DNA of 64,000 nucleotides. Source: Variovorax sp. S12S4 (lineage in GTDB: Bacteria; Pseudomonadota; Gammaproteobacteria; Burkholderiales; Burkholderiaceae_C). Below, one piece after another: positions 18,050 to 31,055 of this stretch (positions are counted from its first letter, which is position 1; the number at the start of each line of letters is the position of its first letter). The DNA lies in NCBI RefSeq assembly GCF_023195515.1, contig NZ_JALPKR020000002.1:4317001-4381000 (forward strand), written 5' to 3'. Made by a program: the position numbers and the translations under genes. The notes below the pieces were generated by a model. That model searched no databases. It was given only the letters and a program-made list of their open reading frames with translations, and had not been told where the DNA came from.

Positions 18050-18248
18050 CGGAGTGTGTGCTCGAGCGGTGGATGAGAGGCTCAAGCTTCGGCCTGTGGG
18101 CGGCGGCGCGCGCGCGAGGCTTGCGCATCCGAACGTCGGACAAGACCCACGGCATCGGTCCGCGTATTCGATGCCGGGCGGCCGCTCCAGCAATGGTTCG
18201 CTGGTCGTCGCGGCGGGGCCACTCAGCAGTGGCCGGCAGCAAGCGGAA

Positions 18249-19034
18249 TCAACCGTTCATGAACCGCGCAAAGATGGCCTGGTGCAGCCAGCGCGGTGTC
18301 GCCCACACCATTGCCACCGCGGCCTTGTTGTTGAAGCCTGGCACGACGCTCCTCCGCCCAGCGTGCAGCGCATGAATGCCCGCCCGCACCACGGGCGCCG
18401 GCTTCATCATCAGCAGCTTGAGTCCCCAAGTGATCTTTTGCTTGGCGGCCTGCGCAAAGCCGGTGTCCGACATGCCGGGGCACAGCGAGGTCACAGTCAC
18501 GCCGTCTCGCTTGAACTCACGGTGCAACGCATCGCCGAGCCGCAGTACATAGGCCTTGGCAGCACCGTAGACCGCCATGTTTTCCACGCCGAAGTAAGCC
18601 AGCATGCTGGCGACGAGCAGTATCTTTCCGTGGCCCCGCTCGCGCATGTCTTCGCCGAAGAGCCGCGTCATGACCGTCAGGCTCACCATGTCCAGCTGCA
18701 ACATGTCCAGGGCGCTCTGCATAGGCGTGTCGAGCAAGGGGCCCTGCAAGCCGTGGCCTGCGTTGTTGATCAAGATCTCGACCGCGATTGCGCGCTCGCG
18801 AAGGCCGGCGTGCAACTGGTGAACGGCGCCCACGTCCGACAGATCGGCCTGCTCCACGATGACTTTGACCTTGTACTGCTGTTGCAGCGCCGCAGCCAAG
18901 GCTTGCAACCGATCGAGCCGGCGCGCGACCAGAATGAGCGGGTGGCCCTTGGCCGCGTATTGCCTGGTGAATTCTTCGCCAAAACCACTGGACGCTCCAG
19001 TGATGAGAACCCAGGAGTCGACGTTGGTAGCCAT
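18249..19034 (-). CDS. SDR-family short-chain dehydrogenase
   Basis: NAD(P)-dependent short-chain dehydrogenase, 261 residues from the ATG at 19034 (MATNVDSWVLITGASSGFGE). The glycine motif is GASSGFG, the NNAG motif is INNAGHG, and the catalytic Tyr/Lys pair is in VYGAAKAY. The C-terminus is longer than the minimal SDR and has a hydrophobic stretch (ITWGLKLLMMKPAPVV), as in membrane-associated DltE/YqjQ-like members. It is divergent from a TetR gene. Twin palindromes lie in the gap, so it is the probable regulated target. The substrate is unknown. Confidence 0.88.
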   Translation of the reverse strand: MATNVDSWVLITGASSGFGEEFTRQYAAKGHPLILVARRLDRLQALAAALQQQYKVKVIVEQADLSDVGAVHQLHAGLRERAIAVEILINNAGHGLQGPLLDTPMQSALDMLQLDMVSLTVMTRLFGEDMRERGHGKILLVASMLAYFGVENMAVYGAAKAYVLRLGDALHREFKRDGVTVTSLCPGMSDTGFAQAAKQKITWGLKLLMMKPAPVVRAGIHALHAGRRSVVPGFNNKAAVAMVWATPRWLHQAIFARFMNG

Positions 19035-19104
19035 GATGTTTGCCTTTGTTGAAAAGAGGGTAAAGCTGGAGGTGGCCGGCGCCCTCGCTTTCAGGCAAGA
19101 TTGG

Positions 19105-19140
19105 AGACCACTGGTCTGTAATTTAGCAGACCGATGGTCT
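19105..19140. promoter_or_regulatory. Twin TetR operator between the SDR gene and its TetR regulator
   Basis: Two similar 13-bp palindromes lie 23 bases apart: AGACCACTGGTCT at 19105-19117 and AGACCGATGGTCT at 19128-19140. Both are perfect inverted repeats and share AGACC-N3-GGTCT. They sit in the middle of the 132-base divergent gap, where they could control both promoters. The 23-base spacing puts them on about the same face of the helix, which suits cooperative dimer binding. Confidence 0.75.
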
Positions 19141-19166
19141 TTTAGCAAGTGGAGTGTGATCACCGC

Positions 19167-19835
19167 ATGAATTCGCCCAGCTCATACGTACGCGCCCGAT
19201 CCGCCGAGCAGAAGGAAGAGCGGCGCCGCCACCTGCTGGCGACCGCTCGGGAAATGCTGAGCCAGAACCCGGCTGCCCTCGAGTTGGGAATCAACGAACT
19301 GGCGCGCCAGGCGCAGATGACCAAGTCGAACGTGTACCGGTATTTCGAGAGCAGCGAGGCCGTGCTGATGGACCTGCTCGTCGAAGAATTTGCAGCCTGG
19401 CATGCCGAACTGAGCACGGCGCTGGCGCGTGGTGGCAAGGCGGGCGCCAGTTTTGAACACATTGCCCGCGTCTTCGCCTCGACGGTTTCTGCCCAGCCCC
19501 TGCTTTGCCGGCTGACCAGCATCCTGCCGTCCATCCTCGAGCGCAAGGTGTCGTTCGAGCGCATGGTCGAATTCAAAGGCAACCTGCTGGCCGTTAGGCA
19601 GGGCGCAGCGCAGGCCTTTCACGCCCGCGTGCCCGGCATGCCGGTGCAAGCCTTCGAACAGGTGATGAAGCACACGGTGCCGCTCATCATCGGACTCTGG
19701 CCGCTCAGCAACCCGGCGGAGATGGCCGCGCAAGTGGTCGAGTTGCCCGAGTTGGCGGGTTTGCGATACGACTTCGAGCAGGACCTTGCGCATGCCCTGC
19801 TGACGTTGATGCGGGGGATGGCGCCTGCGGATTGA
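19167..19835 (+). CDS. TetR-family regulator divergent from the SDR gene
   Basis: A 222-residue TetR regulator from the ATG at 19167 (a GTG at 19149 is possible but lies close to the operator). The N-terminal DNA-binding domain has RRHLLATAREMLSQNPAALE and LARQAQMTKSNVYRYFESSE. The C-terminal part is of the TetR_C group seen in regulators of dehydrogenase genes. The twin palindrome in front is its likely binding site. The ligand is unknown. The 139 bases after it, up to dusA, show no feature. Confidence 0.9.
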   Translation: MNSPSSYVRARSAEQKEERRRHLLATAREMLSQNPAALELGINELARQAQMTKSNVYRYFESSEAVLMDLLVEEFAAWHAELSTALARGGKAGASFEHIARVFASTVSAQPLLCRLTSILPSILERKVSFERMVEFKGNLLAVRQGAAQAFHARVPGMPVQAFEQVMKHTVPLIIGLWPLSNPAEMAAQVVELPELAGLRYDFEQDLAHALLTLMRGMAPAD

Positions 19836-19974
19836 AGCTGGCGTGAGAAACTAGCGCATGGATGCAGCCGATGTCCACGCCAATGGTGGCAGGACCGGCG
19901 CCTTGCTCGGTAATGTTTACCGATGGTAGAGCTAAGTTGTTGATTTAAAAGAGAAAATCGTCTCCGTTGCCCCG

Positions 19975-20919
19975 ATGATGGACTGGACCGACCGCCACTG
20001 TCGGTACTTCCATCGCCTTATGTCGCGTCACGCGCTGCTCTATACCGAGATGGTGACCACGGGCGCGCTGGTGCATGGCGACGTTCCCCGCCATCTGCGC
20101 TTCAACGCCGAAGAACATGCGGTGGCCTTGCAGCTGGGCGGGAGCGAGCCGGCCGACCTGGCGCACTGCGCCAAGCTGGGCGAAGAGTGGGGCTACGACG
20201 AGATCAACCTCAACTGCGGCTGCCCCAGCGAGCGCGTGCAGCGCGGCGCTTTCGGCGCCTGCCTCATGGCCGAGCCAGCGCTGGTGGCCGACTGCGTGAA
20301 GGCGATGGTCGACGTAGTGAGCGTGCCGGTCACGGTCAAGCACCGCATCGGCATCGACAAGATCGAGAGCTACGAGTTCGTGCGCGACTTTGTCGGCACG
20401 GTGAGCGAGGCCGGCTGCGGCACGTTCATCGTTCATGCGCGCAATGCGTGGCTGAAGGGGCTGAGCCCGAAGCAGAACCGCGAGATTCCGCCGCTGCGCT
20501 ATGAACTGGTGCACCGGCTCAAGCATGACTTTCCGGAGCTGAGCTTTTCGATCAACGGAGGCATTTCGGCCAATGCCCAGGTGCACGAGCACTTGCGGCT
20601 GCTCGACGGCGTGATGGTGGGGCGTGAGGCTTATCACAACCCCTGGTGGCTCGCCGAATGGGACGCCGAGTTCTTTGGCGCCGGGCCGCAGCCGCTGACG
20701 CGTGAAGAGGTGGAGTCGCTCATGTGCGACTACATGGTTCGCGAGGCGGCGGAGCACGGCACGCCCTGGTCGTCGATTGCCCGGCACATGCTGGGTTTGC
20801 GCAACGGCCTGCCCGGTGCGCGCCGCTGGCGCCAAGTCTGGAGCGACCACCGGCTCAAGACGCGTTCGCCGCGCGAAGTGATGGCGCTGGCGCATGAGCC
20901 CGTGGCGCAGGTTGCCTAG
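19975..20919 (+). CDS. dusA: tRNA-dihydrouridine(20/20a) synthase DusA
   Basis: FMN-dependent enzyme that reduces uridine 20/20a in the tRNA D-loop. It shows MMDWTDRHCRYFHRLMSRHA, LQLGGSEPADLA, the catalytic-cysteine loop INLNCGCPSERVQRGAFGAC, VTVKHRIGID, FIVHARNAWLKGLSPKQNR and SINGGI. The first usable start is ATG 19975, giving 314 residues. In-frame codons just upstream read KIVSVAP, which matches the conserved beta-strand before MMDWTD in DusA proteins. No ATG, GTG or TTG lies between the TAA at 19933 and 19975. The protein may lack that strand, start at an unusual codon, or carry a sequence error upstream. Confidence 0.93.
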   Translation: MMDWTDRHCRYFHRLMSRHALLYTEMVTTGALVHGDVPRHLRFNAEEHAVALQLGGSEPADLAHCAKLGEEWGYDEINLNCGCPSERVQRGAFGACLMAEPALVADCVKAMVDVVSVPVTVKHRIGIDKIESYEFVRDFVGTVSEAGCGTFIVHARNAWLKGLSPKQNREIPPLRYELVHRLKHDFPELSFSINGGISANAQVHEHLRLLDGVMVGREAYHNPWWLAEWDAEFFGAGPQPLTREEVESLMCDYMVREAAEHGTPWSSIARHMLGLRNGLPGARRWRQVWSDHRLKTRSPREVMALAHEPVAQVA

Positions 20920-21006
20920 CTGAAGCGTGCCTTGAGTGAAGCGGGCACTGCGGCGCGGAGCCGCTTGCGGCAAGGGATTCGCCGCCCAGCAACGGTGAGT
21001 GTTCCA

Positions 21007-21022
21007 AAATGATAATGATTGC
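21007..21022. promoter_or_regulatory. Fur-box-like sequence upstream of the IclR gene
   Basis: The segment AAATGATAATGATTGC contains GATAATGATT, the left ten bases of the Fur consensus, 72 bases before the IclR start. The right half of a full Fur palindrome is not present. Iron control of this regulator is a weak suggestion only. Confidence 0.3.
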
Positions 21023-21093
21023 CTGAGGACTGAAACTTTTCAACTTTTCTGCTAAAGAATCAAGAAACGCTAATAAATAAGGGGTTTCGATTC

Positions 21094-21876
21094 ATGAATG
21101 AAGCGGGGAGCAAAGAAGAAGTCAGCGCACTGGGCCGGGGTCTGGCCCTGCTCAAGGTCATCGGGATGTCGGCGGCGCCGATGAGCAATCGGGAACTGGC
21201 CGACACCACGGGCCTTCCCAAGGCCACGGTGTCGCGCCTTACGGCCACGTTGGTGAATGCGGGGTATCTGCGGCAGTCGCAGGACAGCGAGCGCTTCAGC
21301 CTGGGCCCGGCGCTGCTCGACATGAGCAGCCGCTATCTCCGTCATTTCGACCTGCGCACGGTGGCCAGGCCCCACCTGGCGGAGTTGTCCGAATTTGCGG
21401 GCGCGAGCGTTCATGTGGCTGTGCGCGACGATCTCGACATGCTCGTCATCGATTCGCTGCGCCCGCGGTCGGCGCTGATCAGCTCGCGGCTGGACGTCGG
21501 CACCCGCATGAGCATCGTCACTTCGGCCGCGGGCCGTGCTTCCCTTGCGGCGCTGCCCGAGGCCGAGCGGGCGGCGGTGCTCGAGAAGATCCAGCAGGAA
21601 AGCGGCGAAAGCTGGGCCTCCATCGAACCCCGCCTGATGGCCGGGCTCGACGAATACGCCCGCCTGGGCTACTGCAGCTCGTTCGGCGAATGGCATCCGC
21701 ACATTCATGCCCTTGGCTTCGCCTTGCAAGGGCCGCACGGTGAGCGCTACGGCGTGAGCTGCGGCGGCCCCGCCTATCTGCTGTCGAAAGACATGATGCT
21801 CTCGCGCGTTGCGCCGCGTTTGCTCGAGGTTGCCAAGCGCATCTCGGCGGAAACCGGCGTCATCGGCGCGGACTGA
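21094..21876 (+). CDS. IclR-family transcriptional regulator
   Basis: A 260-residue IclR regulator. The N-terminal winged helix is at about residues 10-70 (LGRGLALLKVIGMSAAPMSN, then DTTGLPKATVSRLTATLVNA). The C-terminal effector (GAF-like) domain includes RPHLAELSEFAGASVHVAV and a region near GYCSSFGEWHPHIHALGFAL. It has no obvious target gene next to it: dusA is upstream and the GntR gene downstream is on the other strand. The regulon is unknown. Confidence 0.9.
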   Translation: MNEAGSKEEVSALGRGLALLKVIGMSAAPMSNRELADTTGLPKATVSRLTATLVNAGYLRQSQDSERFSLGPALLDMSSRYLRHFDLRTVARPHLAELSEFAGASVHVAVRDDLDMLVIDSLRPRSALISSRLDVGTRMSIVTSAAGRASLAALPEAERAAVLEKIQQESGESWASIEPRLMAGLDEYARLGYCSSFGEWHPHIHALGFALQGPHGERYGVSCGGPAYLLSKDMMLSRVAPRLLEVAKRISAETGVIGAD

Positions 21877-21903
21877 AACACCCGGCGGCGCCTGGGGCGG
21901 GCT

Positions 21904-22551
21904 CTAGACCGCGGCTTCCAAGCCGTTCCTGAAGTGCTCGCGCATGCGCGCCATGGCGGCGGTGGCGTCGCGCGCCTCGATGGCCGCCATCATCGATCGG
22001 TGCTCCGCCAGCGATTCGGCGATGCGGCCTTCCTTGAGCAGCGAGTTGTGGCGGTTGAGCTTCATCACCTTGCGCAGGTCGGCCACCATCTGGTCGCGCC
22101 ACTTGTTGTTGGCAATGGCCAAAAGGCGCATGTGAAAGCGCTCGTTCAGCGCAAAGAAGTGCTCGCGGTTTTCCTTGCCCGGCGCGCCGGCGGCCTCCAG
22201 CTCGGCGTGCAGCGCCTTCAGCTCCGCGCGCTGGGCATCGGTGGCACGCTCGGCCACCACGCCGGCGGCGTCGCTCTCCAGCAGCGAGAGCAGGTGGTAC
22301 ACATCCGCCAGGTCTTGCTCCGACACTTCGGTGACGTAGGCACCGCGCCGCACCTTCATGGTCACCAAGCCCTCGGCTGCCAGCACTTTCAAGGCTTCGC
22401 GCAGCGGGGTGCGGCTGATGCCGTATTCCTCGGCCAGCTTGAGTTCGTCGATCCAGCTGCCGGGCTCGAGCTCGCGGCGGAAGATCCGCTGGCGCAGCAG
22501 CTCGGCCACCTCTTCATAGAGGGCGCGCGGGGTAAGGGTGACGGCGGACAT
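21904..22551 (-). CDS. GntR-family (FadR/FCD type) regulator divergent from methylmalonyl-CoA mutase
   Basis: A 215-residue GntR regulator. The winged helix is at about residues 8-75 ([20 protein letters not shown], then [20 protein letters not shown]). An FCD ligand domain follows, with metal-binding-type residues in [15 protein letters not shown] and [10 protein letters not shown]. It is divergent from the methylmalonyl-CoA mutase gene, so it probably controls that operon in response to an acyl-CoA or organic acid. This is inferred from position. Confidence 0.9.
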   Translation of the reverse strand: MSAVTLTPRALYEEVAELLRQRIFRRELEPGSWIDELKLAEEYGISRTPLREALKVLAAEGLVTMKVRRGAYVTEVSEQDLADVYHLLSLLESDAAGVVAERATDAQRAELKALHAELEAAGAPGKENREHFFALNERFHMRLLAIANNKWRDQMVADLRKVMKLNRHNSLLKEGRIAESLAEHRSMMAAIEARDATAAMARMREHFRNGLEAAV

Positions 22552-22628
22552 GGGCCGGACTGTACCGCAAAAACGTGTTTGAATTAATAATTATGGATCG
22601 GTTAGACTCGCTGCCGGCTTGCAAATCC

Positions 22629-22659
22629 CTTGCAGGCGAATTTGCGACTACCCTGCAAG
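22629..22659. promoter_or_regulatory. Inverted repeat upstream of methylmalonyl-CoA mutase, possible GntR operator
   Basis: Perfect 8-bp arms CTTGCAGG and CCTGCAAG flank 15 bases, ending 20 bases before the mutase ATG. TTGCA-like words recur nearby (GCTTGCAAAT before it, ACTGCAAAAC after it). The site could be an operator for the divergent GntR protein or a 5'-leader hairpin. The spacing is longer than usual for GntR half-sites. Confidence 0.45.
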
Positions 22660-22679
22660 ACACTGCAAAACGGCCCCTC

Positions 22680-24842
<2,163 letters not shown>

Positions 24843-24856
24843 TCGGGACGCGAGAC

Positions 24857-25330
24857 GTGGGCGATCTTTTGTCGCGGCTGTCGCTGCAGCCCGTTGATTC
24901 CAGCGATTTCGAAGCCATGCTGGCCTTGCGCGTCGATGCGATGCGCCCCAGCCTGGAGCGCGTCGGGCGCTTCGACCCCGCGCGTTCACGCGAACGGCTC
25001 CAGGCCGGCTTCGTCGTGCCCTACATGCATCACATCGTGCTCGACCGCGACCTGCGCATCGGCTTTGTCACGCTCAAGCCCGAAGACTCCGATGCGCTGC
25101 GGCTCGACCATCTGTACCTGCGCACCGGCTTCCAGGGCCTGGGCATTGGCGAATGGGTACTGCAATGGGCCAAGTCGCAGGCGCGCGAGCAAGGGATGGA
25201 CATCAAGCTCACCGCGCTGGTGCAAAGCGACGCCAACCGCTTCTATGTGCGGCATGGCTTTGTGCTCGAGGGCGAAGAGGGCGTCGACCTGCACTACCGC
25301 TGGCGCGTGGCCTCGGAGGATGCGTGCTGA
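24857..25330 (+). CDS. GNAT-family N-acetyltransferase
   Basis: A 157-residue GNAT-fold protein starting at GTG 24857 (or TTG 24869), 14 bases after the mutase stop. The acetyl-CoA-binding region reads [20 protein letters not shown], a variant of the usual R/Q-x-x-G-x-G/A loop. The C-terminus has [16 protein letters not shown]. Its last codons overlap the start of meaB by seven bases. Being wedged between mutase and meaB suggests co-expression. The acceptor is unknown. Confidence 0.85.
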   Translation: MGDLLSRLSLQPVDSSDFEAMLALRVDAMRPSLERVGRFDPARSRERLQAGFVVPYMHHIVLDRDLRIGFVTLKPEDSDALRLDHLYLRTGFQGLGIGEWVLQWAKSQAREQGMDIKLTALVQSDANRFYVRHGFVLEGEEGVDLHYRWRVASEDAC

Positions 25331-26373
25331 AGCAGGCCGAGGCACTCGAACGCGCCATTGCCGAGCCGGAGGGCATGGCACAGCGCCGCGCCATCGCCAA
25401 GGCCATTACGCTGCTCGAATCCACCCGCGCCGACCACCGCGCGCAAGCCGATGAACTGCTCACCGCATTGCTGCCGCGCACCGGCAATTCATTTCGCCTT
25501 GGCATCTCCGGCGTGCCGGGTGTCGGCAAGTCGACCTTCATCGAGACGCTGGGCCTGCTGCTGATCGGCAAGGGCCACCGCGTGGCGGTGCTCACCATCG
25601 ATCCTTCATCCACCGTTTCGGGCGGTTCCATCCTCGGCGACAAGACGCGCATGGAACGGCTCTCGGTGCATGAGCGCGCCTACATCCGCCCGAGCCCGTC
25701 GAGCGGCACGCTGGGCGGCGTGGCCGAGAAAACGCGCGAAGCCATGCTGGTGTGCGAAGCCGCGGGCTACGACATCGTCATTGTCGAAACCGTGGGCGTG
25801 GGCCAGAGCGAAACCGCCGTGGCCGGCATGACCGACATGTTCGTGCTGATGCAGCTGCCCAACGCGGGCGACGACCTGCAGGCCATCAAGAAGGGCGTGA
25901 TGGAGCTGGCCGACCTGGTCGTCATCAACAAGGCCGACATCGACAAGGATGCCGCCACGCGTGCGCAGGCGCAGATCACCTCTGCCCTGCGCCTGTTCGG
26001 CCACCAGGGCAACCCGGACCATGCGCATGCGGTGCATGACGCGCACAGCGGCGCCGAGGTTCGCTTCTGGCTGCCCAAGGTGCTGCAATTGAGCGCGCTG
26101 GCGGGTACCGGCGTCGATGCCTTCTGGGACGCCGTCACGCAGTTCAGGCAACTGCAGACCGCGAATGGCAAGCTCGCCAAGCGCCGCGAGAAGCAGGCCA
26201 CGGCGTGGATGTGGGAGCGCATCGACGCCGGCCTCAAGCAGGCATTCAGGCAGCACGCGCAAGTGCGCGAGCTGCTGCCGCAACTCACCCGGCAAGTGGC
26301 AGAGGGCTCGCTTCCCGCATCGACCGCGGCGCGCCAGCTGCTTGCGGCAGCGGCCATCACCGCCAGGCCATGA
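25324..26373 (+). CDS. meaB: Methylmalonyl-CoA mutase-associated GTPase MeaB
   Basis: G3E-family GTPase chaperone that gates cobalamin loading and protects the mutase from inactivation. It is 349 residues from GTG 25324 ([20 protein letters not shown]). Motifs are the P-loop GVPGVGKST, switch-type ETVGVGQSE and the base-recognition NKAD. An alpha-helical C-terminal dimer arm follows. The start overlaps the GNAT stop, and the operon position directly follows the mutase. Assignment is firm. Confidence 0.95.
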   Translation: MLKQAEALERAIAEPEGMAQRRAIAKAITLLESTRADHRAQADELLTALLPRTGNSFRLGISGVPGVGKSTFIETLGLLLIGKGHRVAVLTIDPSSTVSGGSILGDKTRMERLSVHERAYIRPSPSSGTLGGVAEKTREAMLVCEAAGYDIVIVETVGVGQSETAVAGMTDMFVLMQLPNAGDDLQAIKKGVMELADLVVINKADIDKDAATRAQAQITSALRLFGHQGNPDHAHAVHDAHSGAEVRFWLPKVLQLSALAGTGVDAFWDAVTQFRQLQTANGKLAKRREKQATAWMWERIDAGLKQAFRQHAQVRELLPQLTRQVAEGSLPASTAARQLLAAAAITARP

Positions 26374-26413
26374 CAACACACGAAATTCAGGACCACAGCT
26401 TCGGAAGCACACC

Positions 26414-27958
<1,545 letters not shown>

Positions 27959-27975
27959 GCGGTACGAAGAAGAAT

Positions 27976-30024
27976 ATGTTCAAGAAAATCCTGATCGCTA
28001 ATCGCGGCGAAATCGCCTGCCGCGTGATCCAGACCGCAAAGAAGATGGGCATCCTTACCGTCGCCGTCTATTCCGACGCCGACAAGGAAGCCCGCCACGT
28101 TGAGCTGGCCGACGAGGCGGTGCACATCGGTGCCGCGCCCAGCCGCGAGAGCTACCTGCAGGCCGATCGCATCATCGCGGCCTGCAAGCAGACCGGCGCC
28201 GAGGCGGTGCACCCGGGCTACGGTTTCCTGTCCGAGAACGAAGCCTTTGCGCGCAAGGTCGAGGAAGAGGGCATTGCCTTCATCGGGCCCAAGCACTATT
28301 CGATTGCCGCCATGGGCGACAAGATCGCTTCGAAGAAGCTTGCGAACGAGGCCAAGGTCAACACCATTCCGGGCTGGAACGACGCCATCGAAACGGCCGA
28401 GCGTGCCGTCGAGATTGCCAAGGACATCGGCTACCCGGTGATGATCAAGGCCTCGGCCGGCGGCGGAGGCAAGGGGCTGCGCGTGGCTTTTGACGACAAG
28501 GAGGCCTTCGAGGGCTTTACCTCGTGCCGCAACGAAGCGATGAGCAGCTTCGGCGATGACCGCGTGTTCATCGAGAAGTTCGTCGAGGAGCCGCGCCACA
28601 TCGAGATCCAGGTGCTGGGTGATTCGCATGGCAACGTCATCTACCTGAACGAGCGCGAATGCTCGATCCAGCGCCGGCACCAGAAGGTGATCGAAGAGGC
28701 GCCTTCGCCCTTCATCAGCGATGCCACGCGCAAGGCGATGGGCGAGCAGGCGGTTCAGTTGGCCAAGGCGGTGAAGTACCAGAGCGCGGGCACGGTGGAG
28801 TTTGTGGTCGGCAAGGACCAGAGCTTCTATTTCCTGGAGATGAACACGCGGCTGCAGGTGGAGCATCCGGTGACCGAGTGCATCACGGGGCTCGACCTGG
28901 TCGAACTGATGATCCGCGTGGCCGCCGGCGAGAAGCTGCCGCTGACGCAAGCCGAGGTGAAGCGCAACGGATGGGCCATCGAGTGCCGCATCAATGCCGA
29001 GGACCCGTTCCGCAACTTCCTGCCTTCGACCGGCCGCCTGGTGAAGTTCCAACCACCGGCGGAGACCATGTTTGCGAGCGACACCGAGCGGCTGAACGGC
29101 GTGCGAGTGGACACGGGCGTGTACGAAGGCGGCGAAATTCCGATGTATTACGACTCGATGATCGCCAAGCTCATCGTGCACGGCAAGGACCGGCAGCATG
29201 CGATTGCGCGCATGCGCGAGGCGCTTAACGGCTTCGTGATCCGGGGCATCAGCAGCAACATTCCATTCCAGGCGGCGCTGCTCGCGCACCCGAAGTTCGT
29301 GGCGGGCGATTTCAACACCGGCTTCATTGCCGAGCACTATGGCAAGGGCTTCCATGCGGAAGACGTGCCGCACGCAGACCCTTCGTTTCTTGTCGCGCTT
29401 GCGGCCTATGTGCATCGCCGCTACCGCGCGCGTGCCTCGGGCATCAGCGGCCAGCTCGAAGGCCATGGCGTGAAGGTGGGCGAGCAGTTCGTGGTGGTGG
29501 AGCTGGGGCCGGAAGGCAAGCATGTCCACCACCCGGTGTCGGTGACCGACTTCCATGGCAAGACGGGCGCCAGCGCCGTTGCCGTGGGCGACAAGAGCTA
29601 CAAGATCGACAGCGGCTTTGCGCTGGGCGCAATTCGCGTGCAAGGCATGGTGAACGACCGGCCCTTTACCGCGCAGGTCGAGCGCGGGGCGGGCAAGAAC
29701 CCGCTGGCGCTGCGCGTGTCGCACGACGGCACGCAGTTCGAAGCGATGGTGCTCTCGCCGCTGGGCGCGCGCCTGCTCGAGTTGATGCCCTACAAGGCGC
29801 CACCCGACCTGAGCAAGTTCTTGATGTCGCCAATGCCCGGCTTGCTGGTCGAGGTGTCGGTGCAGCCGGGCCAGCAGGTGCGTGCCGGCGAGAAGCTGGC
29901 CGTGATCGAGGCCATGAAAATGGAAAACGTATTGTTTGCCACGCAAGACGGTGTGGTCGGCAAAATTTCGGCGGGCAAGGGCGAGTCGCTCACCGTCGAT
30001 CAAATCATTATGGAGTTCAACTGA
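27976..30024 (+). CDS. pccA: Propionyl/acetyl-CoA carboxylase alpha subunit (biotin carboxylase + biotin carrier)
   Basis: Carboxylates its own biotin using ATP and bicarbonate; 682 residues from the ATG at 27976. The biotin carboxylase domain (1-450) has [27 protein letters not shown], the glycine loop [26 protein letters not shown] and [14 protein letters not shown] linker/BT domain is at about 480-600. The C-terminal carrier has the biotinylation motif EAMKMEN at about residues 648-654. It pairs with the preceding beta subunit. Its stop codon shares a base with the biotin synthase ATG, so cofactor synthesis is coupled to the biotin-requiring enzyme. Confidence 0.96.
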   Translation: MFKKILIANRGEIACRVIQTAKKMGILTVAVYSDADKEARHVELADEAVHIGAAPSRESYLQADRIIAACKQTGAEAVHPGYGFLSENEAFARKVEEEGIAFIGPKHYSIAAMGDKIASKKLANEAKVNTIPGWNDAIETAERAVEIAKDIGYPVMIKASAGGGGKGLRVAFDDKEAFEGFTSCRNEAMSSFGDDRVFIEKFVEEPRHIEIQVLGDSHGNVIYLNERECSIQRRHQKVIEEAPSPFISDATRKAMGEQAVQLAKAVKYQSAGTVEFVVGKDQSFYFLEMNTRLQVEHPVTECITGLDLVELMIRVAAGEKLPLTQAEVKRNGWAIECRINAEDPFRNFLPSTGRLVKFQPPAETMFASDTERLNGVRVDTGVYEGGEIPMYYDSMIAKLIVHGKDRQHAIARMREALNGFVIRGISSNIPFQAALLAHPKFVAGDFNTGFIAEHYGKGFHAEDVPHADPSFLVALAAYVHRRYRARASGISGQLEGHGVKVGEQFVVVELGPEGKHVHHPVSVTDFHGKTGASAVAVGDKSYKIDSGFALGAIRVQGMVNDRPFTAQVERGAGKNPLALRVSHDGTQFEAMVLSPLGARLLELMPYKAPPDLSKFLMSPMPGLLVEVSVQPGQQVRAGEKLAVIEAMKMENVLFATQDGVVGKISAGKGESLTVDQIIMEFN

Positions 30025-31055
30025 TGGGTGCCAACGACTTGCAACAGACGATCACGCTGCACCGCCCCACCAAGGCCACGGAGCCGCAGGGGCCTTGGTC
30101 GGTCGAGGCGATCCAGGCGCTGCTCGACAAGCCGCTGATGGACCTGCTGTTCGAAGCACAGACTGTGCATCGTCAGCACTTTCCCGAGGGCGACATCGAA
30201 CTGGCGACGCTGCTCTCGGTGAAGACCGGCGGCTGTCCGGAGAACTGCGGCTATTGCCCGCAGTCGGCCGAGTTCGACACTGGCGTCAAGGCCCAGAAGC
30301 TCATGGAGGTCGACGAGGTGGTGCGTGCCGCACAGGCCGCCAAGGACGCCGGCGCCACGCGCTTTTGCATGGGCGCCGCGTGGCGCGCGCCGAAGGACCG
30401 CGACGTGGAGAAGGTGGCGGTGCTGGTCGAGGCCGTGAAGGGCCTGGGCATGCAGACCTGCGCCACGCTCGGCATGCTGGAGCCGCATCATGCGCACCAG
30501 CTCAAGGCCGCGGGCCTGGACTACTACAACCACAACCTCGACACCGCGCCCGAGTACTACACCGACGTGGTCGACACGCGCACTTACCAGGACCGGCTCG
30601 ACACGCTGGCCCATGTGCGCAGCGCCGGCATCAGCGTGTGCTGCGGCGGCATCGTCGGCATGGGCGAGCAGCCGGTGCACCGGGCCGGGTTGATCGCGCA
30701 GTTGGCCAACCTGAATCCGTACCCTGAGTCGGTGCCGATCAACAGCCTGGTGCGTGTGCCGGGCACGCCGCTGGCCGATTCGGAGCCGGTCGACCCCTTC
30801 GACTTCGTGCGCATGATCGCGGTCGCGCGCATCACGATGCCGACGGCGCGCGTGCGCCTTTCAGCCGGGCGCCAGCAGATGGGCGATGCGGTGCAGGCCT
30901 TGTGCTTCATGGCCGGCGCCAACTCCATCTTCTATGGCGACAAGCTGCTGGTGACCGGCAACCCCGACGTGGAGGCCGACGTGCAGCTGCTGCGCAAGCT
31001 GGGCCTGCAGTCGCGCCGCACCACGACCACTGAAAAGGTAGAGGTCTGCGCATGA
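30024..31055 (+). CDS. bioB: Biotin synthase BioB
   Basis: Radical-SAM enzyme that inserts sulfur into dethiobiotin; 343 residues. The SAM cluster motif is in [18 protein letters not shown] (Cys-x3-Cys-x2-Cys), and further family markers are [24 protein letters not shown] and SAGRQQMGD. The ATG overlaps the stop of the carboxylase alpha gene by one base, and the next gene starts in its stop codon (ATGA). No other bio genes are in the window. Placement in the propionyl-CoA operon is a sensible but less common arrangement. Confidence 0.97.
   Translation: MGANDLQQTITLHRPTKATEPQGPWSVEAIQALLDKPLMDLLFEAQTVHRQHFPEGDIELATLLSVKTGGCPENCGYCPQSAEFDTGVKAQKLMEVDEVVRAAQAAKDAGATRFCMGAAWRAPKDRDVEKVAVLVEAVKGLGMQTCATLGMLEPHHAHQLKAAGLDYYNHNLDTAPEYYTDVVDTRTYQDRLDTLAHVRSAGISVCCGGIVGMGEQPVHRAGLIAQLANLNPYPESVPINSLVRVPGTPLADSEPVDPFDFVRMIAVARITMPTARVRLSAGRQQMGDAVQALCFMAGANSIFYGDKLLVTGNPDVEADVQLLRKLGLQSRRTTTTEKVEVCA

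Noticed and set aside
22552..22679. A cobalamin riboswitch in front of methylmalonyl-CoA mutase
   Set aside because: The leader is too short and has no B12-box-like element; only the inverted repeat is present.
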